The notes: generated from the sequence alone by a model not told the origin. Counted from the stretch's first letter, positions 1-6,063 are shown. The stretch is DNA of 14,460 nt from Caccovicinus sp964425595 (GCA_964425595.1 CAYRMW010000057.1:1-14460); one strand, 5' to 3'. Program-made: numbers and translations.

Positions 1-4
1 AACA

Positions 5-71
5 GCCCCTTCTAGGGGCAGAACAAGCCACCCGCTAAGCGGGTGGTCTTGACTGCGCCTGCCGGGGGCGC
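5..71. repeat. Cluster of three adjacent hairpins (REP-like or IS200/IS605-end-like)
   Basis: Three perfect short hairpins follow each other with 8-nt spacers. The first is 5-10 with 14-19 (6 bp, loop TCT). The second is 28-35 with 39-46 (8 bp, loop TAA). The third is 55-59 with 67-71 (5 bp). No poly-T tract follows, so this is not a simple terminator. Arrays of GC-rich palindromes of this kind are typical of REP/BIME elements and of the subterminal hairpins of IS200/IS605 elements. No transposase is in the window, so the assignment is inference. The cluster ends 4 nt before the cyuA -35 box. Confidence 0.5.
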
Positions 72-74
72 GTA

Positions 75-103
75 TTGACAGACGAGTGCAATGCTGATAT
101 GAT
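75..103 (+). promoter_or_regulatory. Sigma-A promoter for cyuA
   Basis: A perfect TTGACA at 75-80 is separated by 17 nt from TATGAT at 98-103 (5 of 6 matches). The predicted start near 110 gives a leader of about 94 nt before cyuA. It is one of the strongest promoters by consensus in the window. Confidence 0.8.
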
Positions 104-153
104 TAATAATATGAATAGTGGCGGATAAGCGGAGCGTAAGGAACGGCAGATCG

Positions 154-207
154 ATGTCCACGGGCATGGGCGTCAGGGCAGAAGATGCGGAGGAGAAAGG
201 CGTATGA
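154..207 (+). other. Possible 17-codon upstream ORF overlapping the cyuA start
   Basis: ATG at 154 opens a 17-residue reading frame (MSTGMGVRAEDAEEKGV) whose TGA at 205-207 overlaps the cyuA ATG at 204 in an ATGA arrangement, as in translational coupling. Only a weak AAGGA lies upstream of it, and cyuA has its own good Shine-Dalgarno, so this may be chance. It contains no cysteine or serine run beyond a single Ser, so it does not look like an amino-acid attenuator peptide. Confidence 0.15.
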
Positions 208-1502
208 AAAAAAAGCTGGATAAAAAGGTATACGATAATTTTGTGATGATCCTGAAGGATGAGCTGGTTCCGGCACTGGGGTGCACGGAGCCGATCGCGA
301 TCGCCTACGGCGCGGCGAAGGCCAGGGAAGTGCTGGGACAGATGCCGGAGTCCATGGAAATGTGCTGCAGCGGAAATATCATCAAGAACGTGATGGGCGT
401 GACGGTGCCGAATTCCAATGGGCTCAGGGGGATCGATGTGGCTGCAACCCTCGGCGTGGTGGGCGGAGACGCGTCGCGGGAACTTGAGGTTCTGGAAGGG
501 GTCACGCCGGAAGATGTGGAAAAGACGAAAGAGCTGGTCAGAAACGGCTTCTGCCGCTGTACCCTGCAGGAAGGGGTAGAGAATCTGTACATCGTGGCGA
601 AGGTGTTTGCCGCCGGACACAGTGCGGAGGTGACCATCATCAACCGCCATACCCTGATCACCAGGATCGTCCGGGACGGGGAAGTGATCTATACACATAA
701 GGTCATCGACAGTGCGGAGGAAAAGGGCGATAAGTCCCTGCTGAACGTGCGCGATATCCTGACTTTTGCCGATACCGTGGCGATCGGAGACATCGAAGAA
801 GTGATCCGCGACCAGATTGAAAAGAACACGGCCATCAGCCGGGAAGGTGTGATCCATCCCTACGGCGCGCAGGTCGGGCGGACGCTGCTGGATGTGTTTG
901 GGAATGATGTGCGCACCAGGGCGCGGGCCAGGGCCGCGGCCGGGTCGGATGCCAGGATGGGCGGATGCGCGCTTCCGGTCGTCATCAATTCCGGAAGCGG
1001 GAACCAGGGTATGACGGTGAGCCTGCCGGTGATCGAATATGCGAAAGAATATGAAGCCACCCGGGAGCAGCTGTACCGGGCGCTGGTCGTGGCCAATCTT
1101 GTCTCCATTCATCAGAAAAAGTATATCGGAAGCCTGTCCGCCTACTGCGGCGCGGTCAGCGCAGCCTGCGGCGCCGGAGCAGCCATCACTTACCTGCGGG
1201 GCGGCACTTATGAAGAAGTGGGGCTGACGATCATCAACACCATCGGCAACGTGGGCGGGATCGTCTGCGACGGGGCGAAGTCTTCCTGCGCCGCGAAGAT
1301 CGCGTCGGCGGTTGATGCGGCTATCCTGGCTCACTACATGGCGATGAAGCATCTGTCCTTCCAGCCCGGCGAGGGGATCATCCAGGAAGATCTGGAGGAC
1401 ACCATTAAAAGCATGGGCTACATCGGGCGTGTCGGCATGAAGCGCACCGATACGGAGATTCTGAACATCATGATCGACCGGGTAGACGTACACGAGATGT
1501 AA
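204..1502 (+). CDS. cyuA: L-cysteine desulfidase family protein (CyuA/YhaM, UPF0597)
   Basis: A 432-residue cytoplasmic enzyme of the UPF0597 family, related to the alpha part of iron-sulfur L-serine dehydratases. Characterised members split L-cysteine into sulfide, pyruvate and ammonia with an oxygen-labile [4Fe-4S] cluster. Candidate cluster ligands are visible: Cys27 in LGCTEP near the N-terminus, Cys315 and Cys322 in AYCGAVSAACG, and Cys355 and Cys362 in GIVCDGAKSSC. The glycine-rich NQGMTVSLPV segment is also typical. Length is full for the family. The ATG is preceded by GGAGGAGAAAGG at good spacing. It is a single-gene unit with its own promoter (75-103), ending in a giant hairpin that begins inside its TAA codon. 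A related serine or other amino acid as substrate cannot be excluded from sequence. Confidence 0.88.
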   Translation: MKKKLDKKVYDNFVMILKDELVPALGCTEPIAIAYGAAKAREVLGQMPESMEMCCSGNIIKNVMGVTVPNSNGLRGIDVAATLGVVGGDASRELEVLEGVTPEDVEKTKELVRNGFCRCTLQEGVENLYIVAKVFAAGHSAEVTIINRHTLITRIVRDGEVIYTHKVIDSAEEKGDKSLLNVRDILTFADTVAIGDIEEVIRDQIEKNTAISREGVIHPYGAQVGRTLLDVFGNDVRTRARARAAAGSDARMGGCALPVVINSGSGNQGMTVSLPVIEYAKEYEATREQLYRALVVANLVSIHQKKYIGSLSAYCGAVSAACGAGAAITYLRGGTYEEVGLTIINTIGNVGGIVCDGAKSSCAAKIASAVDAAILAHYMAMKHLSFQPGEGIIQEDLEDTIKSMGYIGRVGMKRTDTEILNIMIDRVDVHEM

Positions 1503-1562
1503 CCGGAAGAAGGGGACCGGGATCTTGCCCGCAGGCGAGATCCCGGTCCCCTTCTTCCGGTT
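1501..1562. terminator. Giant bidirectional hairpin between convergent genes
   Basis: Positions 1501-1525 pair perfectly with 1538-1562 (25 bp). The stem continues through one G-U pair to 1529/1534, leaving a 4-nt loop. Each end of the stem lies within a stop codon: AA of the cyuA TAA on the left, and the first base of the opposite gene's stop complement (1562) on the right. The downstream T-run is short on both strands (TTTATT on plus), but a stem this stable should stop or stabilise both convergent transcripts. Confidence 0.85.
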
Positions 1563-1891
1563 TATTCGACCCATACACCGTTGGCATCGACATAATAGAT
1601 GCCGTCGATGATGGTGTCCTTCTGCATGGCGCCGCTCTCATCGAAGTAGTACCATTCGTTTTTGATCTGCTTCCAGCCGGTCACCATATAGCCCCTTCCG
1701 GTGAAATAGTAAGTATTGCCGTCGACGTCCGTGAAGAAGGTATCCTGCAGATAGCTTCCACCGTCGGTCTGGTACCACCAGCCCACCGAATCCAGCTGCC
1801 ATGTCCCCGCGTAGCTGACCAGGGCAGAGCCGGCCGTCAAAGCCGCAGCCATTCCAAGGGCAGCAAAAGCTCTCGTCAACTTTCTCATCAT
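1562..1891 (-). CDS. Small secreted cell-wall/choline-binding repeat protein
   Basis: A predicted 109-residue exported protein. The chosen start is the first of two ATGs at 1891-1886 (MMRKL), preceded by GGAAAGGAG at 9 nt; an upstream in-frame ATG at 1927 lacks this. Residues 1-28 form a signal peptide with a basic start, an Ala/Leu core and likely cleavage after SYA. The 81-residue mature part is built almost only of aromatic cell-wall-binding repeats (CW_1 / choline-binding type): GWWYQTDGGSYLQ, GNTYYFTGRGYMVTGW, NEWYYFDESGAMQ and IDGIYYVDANGVW. No catalytic domain or sortase motif is present. Such repeats bind choline or other teichoic-acid and glycan groups; the ligand here is unknown. 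It could be a surface ligand, a competitor of larger repeat-bearing wall hydrolases, or a remnant of one. Its own promoter and good signal peptide favour a working gene. Confidence 0.8.
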   Translation of the reverse strand: MMRKLTRAFAALGMAAALTAGSALVSYAGTWQLDSVGWWYQTDGGSYLQDTFFTDVDGNTYYFTGRGYMVTGWKQIKNEWYYFDESGAMQKDTIIDGIYYVDANGVWVE

Positions 1892-1986
1892 TCTATCCTG
1901 CTCCTTTCCGAATCTTCCGCCGTCCAATGCCCGGGCAAGCCTGCTCGCGCCGGCGGCAGGTTTTCGGGGAATTGTTTGGACTGCAG

Positions 1987-2009
1987 TGTACAGTTACGGG
2001 ATTTGTACA
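1987..2009. promoter_or_regulatory. Paired TGTACA palindromes, candidate operator
   Basis: TGTACA occurs at 1987-1992 and again at 2004-2009, separated by 11 nt, so the centres are 17 bp apart. The second copy lies at the predicted transcription start (about 2006) of the cell-wall-binding protein gene. Two self-complementary hexamers placed there could bind a dimeric regulator. This is seen in sequence; the function is inference. Confidence 0.3.
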
Positions 2010-2012
2010 ATA

Positions 2013-2041
2013 AGTTTATGCGATAAGGGACAGATTGTCAA
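2013..2041 (-). promoter_or_regulatory. Sigma-A promoter for the cell-wall-binding protein gene
   Basis: On the minus strand a perfect TTGACA (2041-2036) is followed after 17 nt by TAAACT (2018-2013; 4 of 6 matches). The start near 2006 gives a leader of about 115 nt that holds a small hairpin (1940-1944 with 1956-1960) and GCCCGGGC at 1929-1936. The -35 box lies next to the stop codon of the GntR gene, so the small gene can be transcribed alone. Confidence 0.6.
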
Positions 2042-2042
2042 G

Positions 2043-2669
2043 CTACATACAGCCAAAATCCTTCAAATCCAGCTCCAGGTAGCGGAGGGCTTCCTCAATG
2101 TCTTTTTTTCGGATGCAGGCAAGGATCTGCCTATGGTAGCGCATATCGGTAAGGTGATAGAGCTTGCTCCAGCGGTTCCAGTAAATCTGCGCATAAGCGC
2201 GCTTCAGGATGTTCATGGAGCGCTGCAGTTCCCGGCAGGCATATTCATTTCCGGCAAGGGCAAGCAGCGCCAGGTGAAACTGTGTGTTATGCTCCCAGTG
2301 CGCCCACATGTCGTCGGAAGGTTCGTTGCATAGATCGTCCAGGCGGGCCAGCTCAGCCAGCTGTTCCTCGCCGATCTGCCGGTAGCTGTCCTTCAGGAAA
2401 CCGCCTTCCAGATGGAAGCGGTAGCGCAGGATAAAGGCCGCATCCTCGGTGGTCAGACGGACCACCTCATAGCCGTAGCGGGGGATGTTGTGAAGGACGC
2501 CTTCATTGCATAAAGACAGGAGCGCCTCACGGATCGGCGCTTTGCTGAACCCGAATTTCTCCACCAGTTCCTGCTCGTTGATGATCTGGTTGGCTTTGTA
2601 CTCTCCGCGGATGATTCCATCCAGCGTTTCCTGGTATACGATTGATTTTAAACTGCGTTTCTGCTTCAT
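2043..2669 (-). CDS. GntR-family transcriptional regulator, FCD (FadR-like) subfamily
   Basis: A 208-residue DNA-binding regulator. The reading frame extends upstream to 2873, but the extension is Gly/Pro-rich, non-domain sequence. ATG at 2669 has GGAG with a 6-nt spacer and starts just before the winged helix, so I chose it. Residues 5-70 are the GntR wHTH: a YQETLDGIIRGEYKANQII first part, then EQELVEKFGFSKAPIREAL, the family signature. Residues 75-205 are a helical FCD-type effector domain with FHLALLALAGN (His132) and RYHRQIL (His179). Other metal ligands usual in FCD proteins (the acidic residue four before the first His, and a C-terminal His) appear replaced, so metal binding may be altered. 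It is divergent from the thioesterase operon and probably controls it or itself. The effector is unknown; FCD proteins often sense small carboxylic or fatty acids. Confidence 0.85.
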   Translation of the reverse strand: MKQKRSLKSIVYQETLDGIIRGEYKANQIINEQELVEKFGFSKAPIREALLSLCNEGVLHNIPRYGYEVVRLTTEDAAFILRYRFHLEGGFLKDSYRQIGEEQLAELARLDDLCNEPSDDMWAHWEHNTQFHLALLALAGNEYACRELQRSMNILKRAYAQIYWNRWSKLYHLTDMRYHRQILACIRKKDIEEALRYLELDLKDFGCM

Positions 2670-2704
2670 GGTTATCTCCATTTCTTTTCCGGGCAGGCCG
2701 GACG

Positions 2705-2788
2705 CGCCGCCGGCCGGCGCGCCGGGTGCCCCGCGAAAGCCTGGAATGCCCTTAGGCACCCCGGCCCCAGGGCCGCTCTCCGGCGGCG
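2705..2788 (-). promoter_or_regulatory. Structured GC-rich 5' leader of the GntR gene
   Basis: Between the predicted start (about 2795) and the GntR ATG, two nested stems can form: an outer 9-bp stem (2705-2713 with 2780-2788) and an inner 10-bp stem with one bulged C (2721-2730 with 2755-2765). No T-run follows, so it is not a normal terminator. It matches no riboswitch class that I recognise. It could control translation or mRNA stability of the regulator. Confidence 0.4.
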
Positions 2789-2801
2789 GGCATTTACGGT
2801 A

Positions 2802-2830
2802 AGCATAGCAAAAAAAGGGGGGAAAGTAAA
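2802..2830 (-). promoter_or_regulatory. Promoter of the GntR gene
   Basis: On the minus strand TTTACT (2830-2825) and TATGCT (2807-2802) are exactly 17 nt apart, each matching 4 of 6 consensus bases. The spacer is striking: a run of 6 C then 7 T on this strand. The start would be near 2795, giving a leader of about 125 nt. Confidence 0.5.
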
Positions 2831-2850
2831 GGGAGCGGGTCATATCTTTA

Positions 2851-2863
2851 CTGGACAATCCAG
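2851..2863. promoter_or_regulatory. Candidate GntR operator (13-bp palindrome)
   Basis: CTGGA-CAA-TCCAG is a perfect inverted repeat with 5-bp arms. It covers the -35 box (TGGACA, 2852-2857) of the thioesterase operon and lies 21 bp from the -35 box of the divergent GntR gene. FCD-type GntR operators are short palindromes of this size with a 3-bp centre, so it is the obvious place for this regulator to repress the operon. Binding is inferred. Confidence 0.5.
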
Positions 2864-2880
2864 GATGAATCATATATAAT
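2852..2880 (+). promoter_or_regulatory. Sigma-A promoter of the thioesterase operon
   Basis: TGGACA (2852-2857) and a perfect TATAAT (2875-2880) are spaced by 17 nt. The predicted start is near 2887, leaving a short leader of about 27 nt with GGAGG before the ATG at 2914. Confidence 0.82.
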
Positions 2881-2913
2881 GATACTGATTTTAAGCAGTC
2901 TGGAGGCGATGGG

Positions 2914-3651
2914 ATGTATCAGTTTGGAGGCCGGATCCGCTACAGTGAGACGGGAGAAGACGGCTGCCTGACATTAACCGGGATAATCAATTACCTGCAG
3001 GACTGCAGCATTTTTCATTCGGAAGACAGAGGCGTGGGCGTGGCCTACCTTAAGGAGAACCGCAGGGCGTGGATGCTGTCTGCCTGGCGGCTTCGCATGA
3101 TGCGCTATCCCCGGCAGGGAGAGCGGGTGACGGTCGGTACCTGGCACTATGGGCAGAAGGGGATTTACGGGTACCGCAATTTTATTATGGAAGACGAGCT
3201 GGGGAAACGGCTGGTGGAAGCGGATTCCCGGTGGTTTCTTTTTGACCTGGATACCGGCATGGCGCGCAGGGTCCGGCCGGAAGATCTGGCGCCTTACGGC
3301 GAGCCGCTTCCGAGGCTGCCCATGGAGGCAGCCGGAAGAGTAGCGATCCCGCCGGCGTGTGAGCAGGGCCGTCCGGTGGTCATCGCCCGTCATCAGATCG
3401 ACACCAACCATCATGTCAATAATGCCCAGTATGTGGAGATTGCCCGTGAAGCGGCAGGCCTGACCGGGCCGGTACGCCAGCTGCATGTGGATTACAAGAA
3501 GGCTGCGGCCCTGGGCGATGTGCTTTATCCCGGGATCAGCTGGAAGGGGAAAGAGACGACGGTCGTGCTGTACAATGACCGGCAGGAACTTTGCGCGGCT
3601 GTTTGGATGGAGCAGATGGAAGACGAGAGGAGAAATGAGGACGAGGAATGA
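2914..3651 (+). CDS. Acyl-[acyl-carrier-protein] thioesterase
   Basis: A 245-residue cytoplasmic enzyme of the acyl-ACP thioesterase family (bacterial FatA/FatB-like, two hotdog folds in tandem). It hydrolyses acyl-ACP to free fatty acid and ACP, and so can set chain length or shed acyl chains. The N-terminal hotdog holds YSETGEDGCLTLTGIINYLQD (residues 10-30) and RAWMLSAWRLRMMRYP. The C-terminal hotdog carries the catalytic-type segment D163-T-N165-H-H167-V-N-N, matching the Asx/His pattern of the family. The length is normal. The start is fixed by GGAGG 7 nt before the ATG. It is the first gene of an operon: its TGA overlaps the cvfB ATG as ATGA. The promoter carries a palindrome likely bound by the adjacent GntR regulator. 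Confidence 0.88.
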   Translation: MYQFGGRIRYSETGEDGCLTLTGIINYLQDCSIFHSEDRGVGVAYLKENRRAWMLSAWRLRMMRYPRQGERVTVGTWHYGQKGIYGYRNFIMEDELGKRLVEADSRWFLFDLDTGMARRVRPEDLAPYGEPLPRLPMEAAGRVAIPPACEQGRPVVIARHQIDTNHHVNNAQYVEIAREAAGLTGPVRQLHVDYKKAAALGDVLYPGISWKGKETTVVLYNDRQELCAAVWMEQMEDERRNEDEE

Positions 3652-4481
3652 TTGAATTAGGCAAAGTGCAGGAGCTGAAAGTGGTTCGGCTTAAGGAGTT
3701 CGGCGTTTATCTGGCTGAGGAGGCGGCCAGCAGCGAGAGCGTGCTCCTTCCCCGCAAGCAGGTCCCGCAGGGCACGAAGGCGGGGGACCGGCTCCGGGTG
3801 TTCATCTACAAAGACTCGGAGGACCGGCTCATCGCGACAACAGGGGTCCCGAAACTGCAGGTAGGAGAGTGTGGTGTTCTGGAGGTCAAGGATGTTTCCC
3901 GGATCGGCGCCTTTCTGGACATGGGACTGGAAAAGGACCTTCTTCTTCCATTTAAAGAGCAGAGCCATCCGGTCAGCCGGGGGGAGCGATGCCTGGTCGC
4001 GCTTTATGTGGATAAGAGCAGGCGCCTGGCTGCGACCATGAAGGTATATTCCCATATGAGCAATCTCTCCCCCTACCACGAGGACGATCTGGTGCGGGGC
4101 TGGGTCTATGAGGTCAATGATAATCTCGGCGCATTTGTGGCTGTGGATTATAAATATTACGGGTTGATTCCGAAAAAAGAACTGTTCGGCGATGTCAGCG
4201 AAGGCGATCAGGTGGAGTGCAGAGTGATCAAGGTCAGGGAGGACGGCAAGCTGGACCTGAGCTTGAGAAAAAAAGCCTGGCTGCAGATGAACGAGGACGC
4301 GGAGACGGTGCTGCAGGCGCTGGAGCGTCTGGGCGGCGTTCTGCCTTTCAACGACAAAGCCAGCCCGGAGCTGATCCGGAAAGAATTTAAGATGAGCAAG
4401 AACGCGTTCAAGCGGGCGGTCGGACGGCTGCTGAAGGACGGAAGGATCCGGATCACGGAAACAACCATTGAGCGATTATAG
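3648..4481 (+). CDS. cvfB: CvfB-family S1 RNA-binding protein
   Basis: A 277-residue cytoplasmic RNA-binding protein of the CvfB/YitL family. The expected order is visible: three S1-type OB folds at about residues 1-65, 70-132 (IGAFLDMGLEKDLLLPF) and 147-209 (GAFVAVDYKYYGLIP, then GKLDLSLRKK), then a C-terminal winged helix at 215-277 (AFKRAVGRLLKDGRIRI). Staphylococcus aureus CvfB affects virulence and haemolysin expression through RNA binding; the targets in this organism are unknown. It starts inside the thioesterase stop codon (ATGA), so translation is coupled. Its TAG is part of the AGGAGG ribosome site of the next gene. The tight packing argues for one transcript for all three genes. 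Confidence 0.9.
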   Translation: MIELGKVQELKVVRLKEFGVYLAEEAASSESVLLPRKQVPQGTKAGDRLRVFIYKDSEDRLIATTGVPKLQVGECGVLEVKDVSRIGAFLDMGLEKDLLLPFKEQSHPVSRGERCLVALYVDKSRRLAATMKVYSHMSNLSPYHEDDLVRGWVYEVNDNLGAFVAVDYKYYGLIPKKELFGDVSEGDQVECRVIKVREDGKLDLSLRKKAWLQMNEDAETVLQALERLGGVLPFNDKASPELIRKEFKMSKNAFKRAVGRLLKDGRIRITETTIERL

Positions 4482-4490
4482 GAGGAAGAA

Positions 4491-5075
4491 GTGGACCCGA
4501 TAGACTATTATAATAAGTACGCGGCGAAAGTTTTTGAGGATACGGTCGATCAGAATATGGACGCGCTCACCGGACCGTTCCTGGATCTTCTGGAGGAGGG
4601 CGACACGATCCTGGATATGGGATGCGGTTCCGGCCGCGACAGCCTGACGTTTTACGACCTGGGCTACGATGTGACCCCTCTGGACGGTTCCGAGGAGATG
4701 TGCCGTCTGGCGGAAGTCCATACCGGGCTGGACGTGCTGCAGATGACGTACGAGGAGATGACCTTCGACGGCGCTTTTGACGGCGTGTGGGCCTGCGGCG
4801 CGTTTGTGCATATCCCCAAGGAGGAGGTGCCGGACATTTTCCGGAAGGTAGCCAAAGCCCTGACCGAGGACGGGATCTTTTATCTGTCCATGCGCCTGGG
4901 TGATTTTGAGGGCTTTCAGGGAGAACGCTATTTCAGCTGTTATTCAGAAAAGGAGCTGCGCTCTTTAGTGGAAGGGGACGGTCTTTTCACCGTTTTGAAG
5001 GAGTGGGTGACCCAGGATGTGCGCTCCGGGCATTCCAACATTCAATGGATCAATATTCTGGCAAGAAAACGATAG
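4491..5075 (+). CDS. Class I SAM-dependent methyltransferase
   Basis: A 194-residue cytoplasmic methyltransferase of the small Rossmann type. It starts at GTG 4491 with AGGAGG 5 nt before it; that site overlaps the cvfB stop. Motif I is LDMGCGSGRDS (Gly44, Gly46 and Gly48 bind SAM). The acidic residue after beta-2 is Asp65 in TPLDGSEEM. WACGAFVHIPKEEV follows as the motif IV-like strand, then GIFYLSMRLG. It lacks a recognisable substrate domain, so the substrate (small molecule, lipid, RNA or protein) is unknown. It is the third gene of the thioesterase operon and is followed by a small terminator. Confidence 0.85.
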   Translation: MDPIDYYNKYAAKVFEDTVDQNMDALTGPFLDLLEEGDTILDMGCGSGRDSLTFYDLGYDVTPLDGSEEMCRLAEVHTGLDVLQMTYEEMTFDGAFDGVWACGAFVHIPKEEVPDIFRKVAKALTEDGIFYLSMRLGDFEGFQGERYFSCYSEKELRSLVEGDGLFTVLKEWVTQDVRSGHSNIQWINILARKR

Positions 5076-5097
5076 ATCGGCTGCACGGCGGCGCGGG

Positions 5098-5124
5098 AGG
5101 CCCGGAGACGGGCTTCTTTCTTTT
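5098..5124 (+). terminator. Intrinsic terminator after the methyltransferase gene
   Basis: GCCCG (5100-5104) pairs with CGGGC (5109-5113) around a GAGA loop, a GNRA tetraloop. A U-G pair and an A-U pair extend the stem to 5098/5115. A pyrimidine tail follows (TTCTTTCTTTT). The stem is short, so read-through into yitT is possible. Confidence 0.55.
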
Positions 5125-5184
5125 CCGTCGGAAAGCCGGCTGGCGTCCGCGCGGACGGGGAGGATCATGGAAGGAGAGGAGGGC

Positions 5185-6033
5185 GTGACGTTGAAGAGGA
5201 GGATCGCTGCGGTGGATTACGTCATGATCATTGCCGGTTCGATGATCATGGGCTATGCCATCAAAAATATTTATGACCCGGCGAATCTGGTGACGGGAGG
5301 GACTTCCGGCCTGGCCATCGTGATGAAGGAGCTTGCCCGGATCCCGCTCTGGCTGACCAATACGGTGCTGAACATTCCGCTTTTTCTCGCGGCATGGAAG
5401 CTGCAGGGCTGGCGGTTCATCAAGCGGACCTTAATCGCCACCGTGACGCTCTCTTTGTCGCTGTATGTGATCCCGGAGCAGATTTTGATCCCCGGCGGGG
5501 ACATGCTTCTCATCGCACTGTTCGGCGGCCTCATCAGCGGGGTAGGCACGGGGATGGTCTTCCTGGCGCAGGCTACCACCGGGGGCACGGATATGCTGGC
5601 GGCGCTCCTGCAGAAGAAGCTTCCGCAGTATACGATCCCGCAGATCATGCAGGTGCTGGACGCGCTGATCGTTCTGGCCGGCGTGGCGATCTTCGGCATC
5701 CAGACGGCGCTGTACGCCCTGATCGCCATCTATGCCGTGGCCAAGGTGTCGGACGGAATGCTGGAAGGCCTGCATTTCTCCAAGATGGTCTACATCATCT
5801 CGGATGAACACGAGAAGATCGCGAAGGCGGTGATGGAAACGATGGGCCGGGGCGTCACCGGTCTGGATTCCACCGGCATGTATTCCGGCGCCAGACGCCA
5901 GATGCTCTGCTGCGTGGTCTCGAAAAAGGAGATCAGCTGCATCAAGGAACTCGTCAGAGAGCTGGACAGGAAGGCGTTCGTCATTGTCAGCGATGTGCGG
6001 GAGGTGCTGGGCGAGGGCTTTATCGAATATTGA
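5185..6033 (+). CDS. YitT-family integral membrane protein (DUF161 + DUF2179)
   Basis: A membrane protein of about 282 residues. The N-terminal two thirds hold five or so hydrophobic helices of the YitT/DUF161 type, with the family hallmark NLVTGGTSGLAIV after the first helix and a related ATTGGTDMLAALLQKK later. The last 80 residues (SKMVYIISDEHEKI ... VIVSDVREVLGEGF) are the soluble DUF2179 domain. Members are thought to be transporters or channels, but no substrate is firmly known. Three in-frame starts compete: ATG 5167 (GGAGG only 3 nt away), GTG 5185 (AAGGAG, 8 nt) and TTG 5191 (AGGAGG, 8 nt). I prefer GTG, because the ATG version would translate the Shine-Dalgarno run itself as EGEEG. 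The frame also runs upstream into the methyltransferase gene, without meaning. No clear promoter lies in 5125-5166. Confidence 0.82.
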   Translation: MTLKRRIAAVDYVMIIAGSMIMGYAIKNIYDPANLVTGGTSGLAIVMKELARIPLWLTNTVLNIPLFLAAWKLQGWRFIKRTLIATVTLSLSLYVIPEQILIPGGDMLLIALFGGLISGVGTGMVFLAQATTGGTDMLAALLQKKLPQYTIPQIMQVLDALIVLAGVAIFGIQTALYALIAIYAVAKVSDGMLEGLHFSKMVYIISDEHEKIAKAVMETMGRGVTGLDSTGMYSGARRQMLCCVVSKKEISCIKELVRELDRKAFVIVSDVREVLGEGFIEY

Positions 6034-6063
6034 CAAGTTCGTCCGAGATTTTTTTGCTGAGAT

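Noticed and set aside
12..1574. 520-residue open frame on the minus strand opposite cyuA
   Set aside because: It is complementary to a clearly conserved enzyme, has a His/Asp/Arg/Pro-rich composition typical of antisense of GC-rich codons, and has no ribosome site or domain.
1986..2333. 115-residue plus-strand frame opposite the GntR gene end
   Set aside because: It has no ribosome site or domain, and the opposite strand encodes a normal FCD domain.
2670..2873. 68-residue N-terminal extension of the GntR regulator
   Set aside because: The extension is Pro/Gly/Ala-rich, spans a plausible promoter and hairpins, and the ATG at 2669 has a good ribosome site just before the DNA-binding domain.
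5017..5166. Upstream extension of the YitT-family frame overlapping the methyltransferase gene
   Set aside because: It overlaps conserved methyltransferase sequence in another frame and crosses a terminator hairpin; the membrane domain begins only after 5191.
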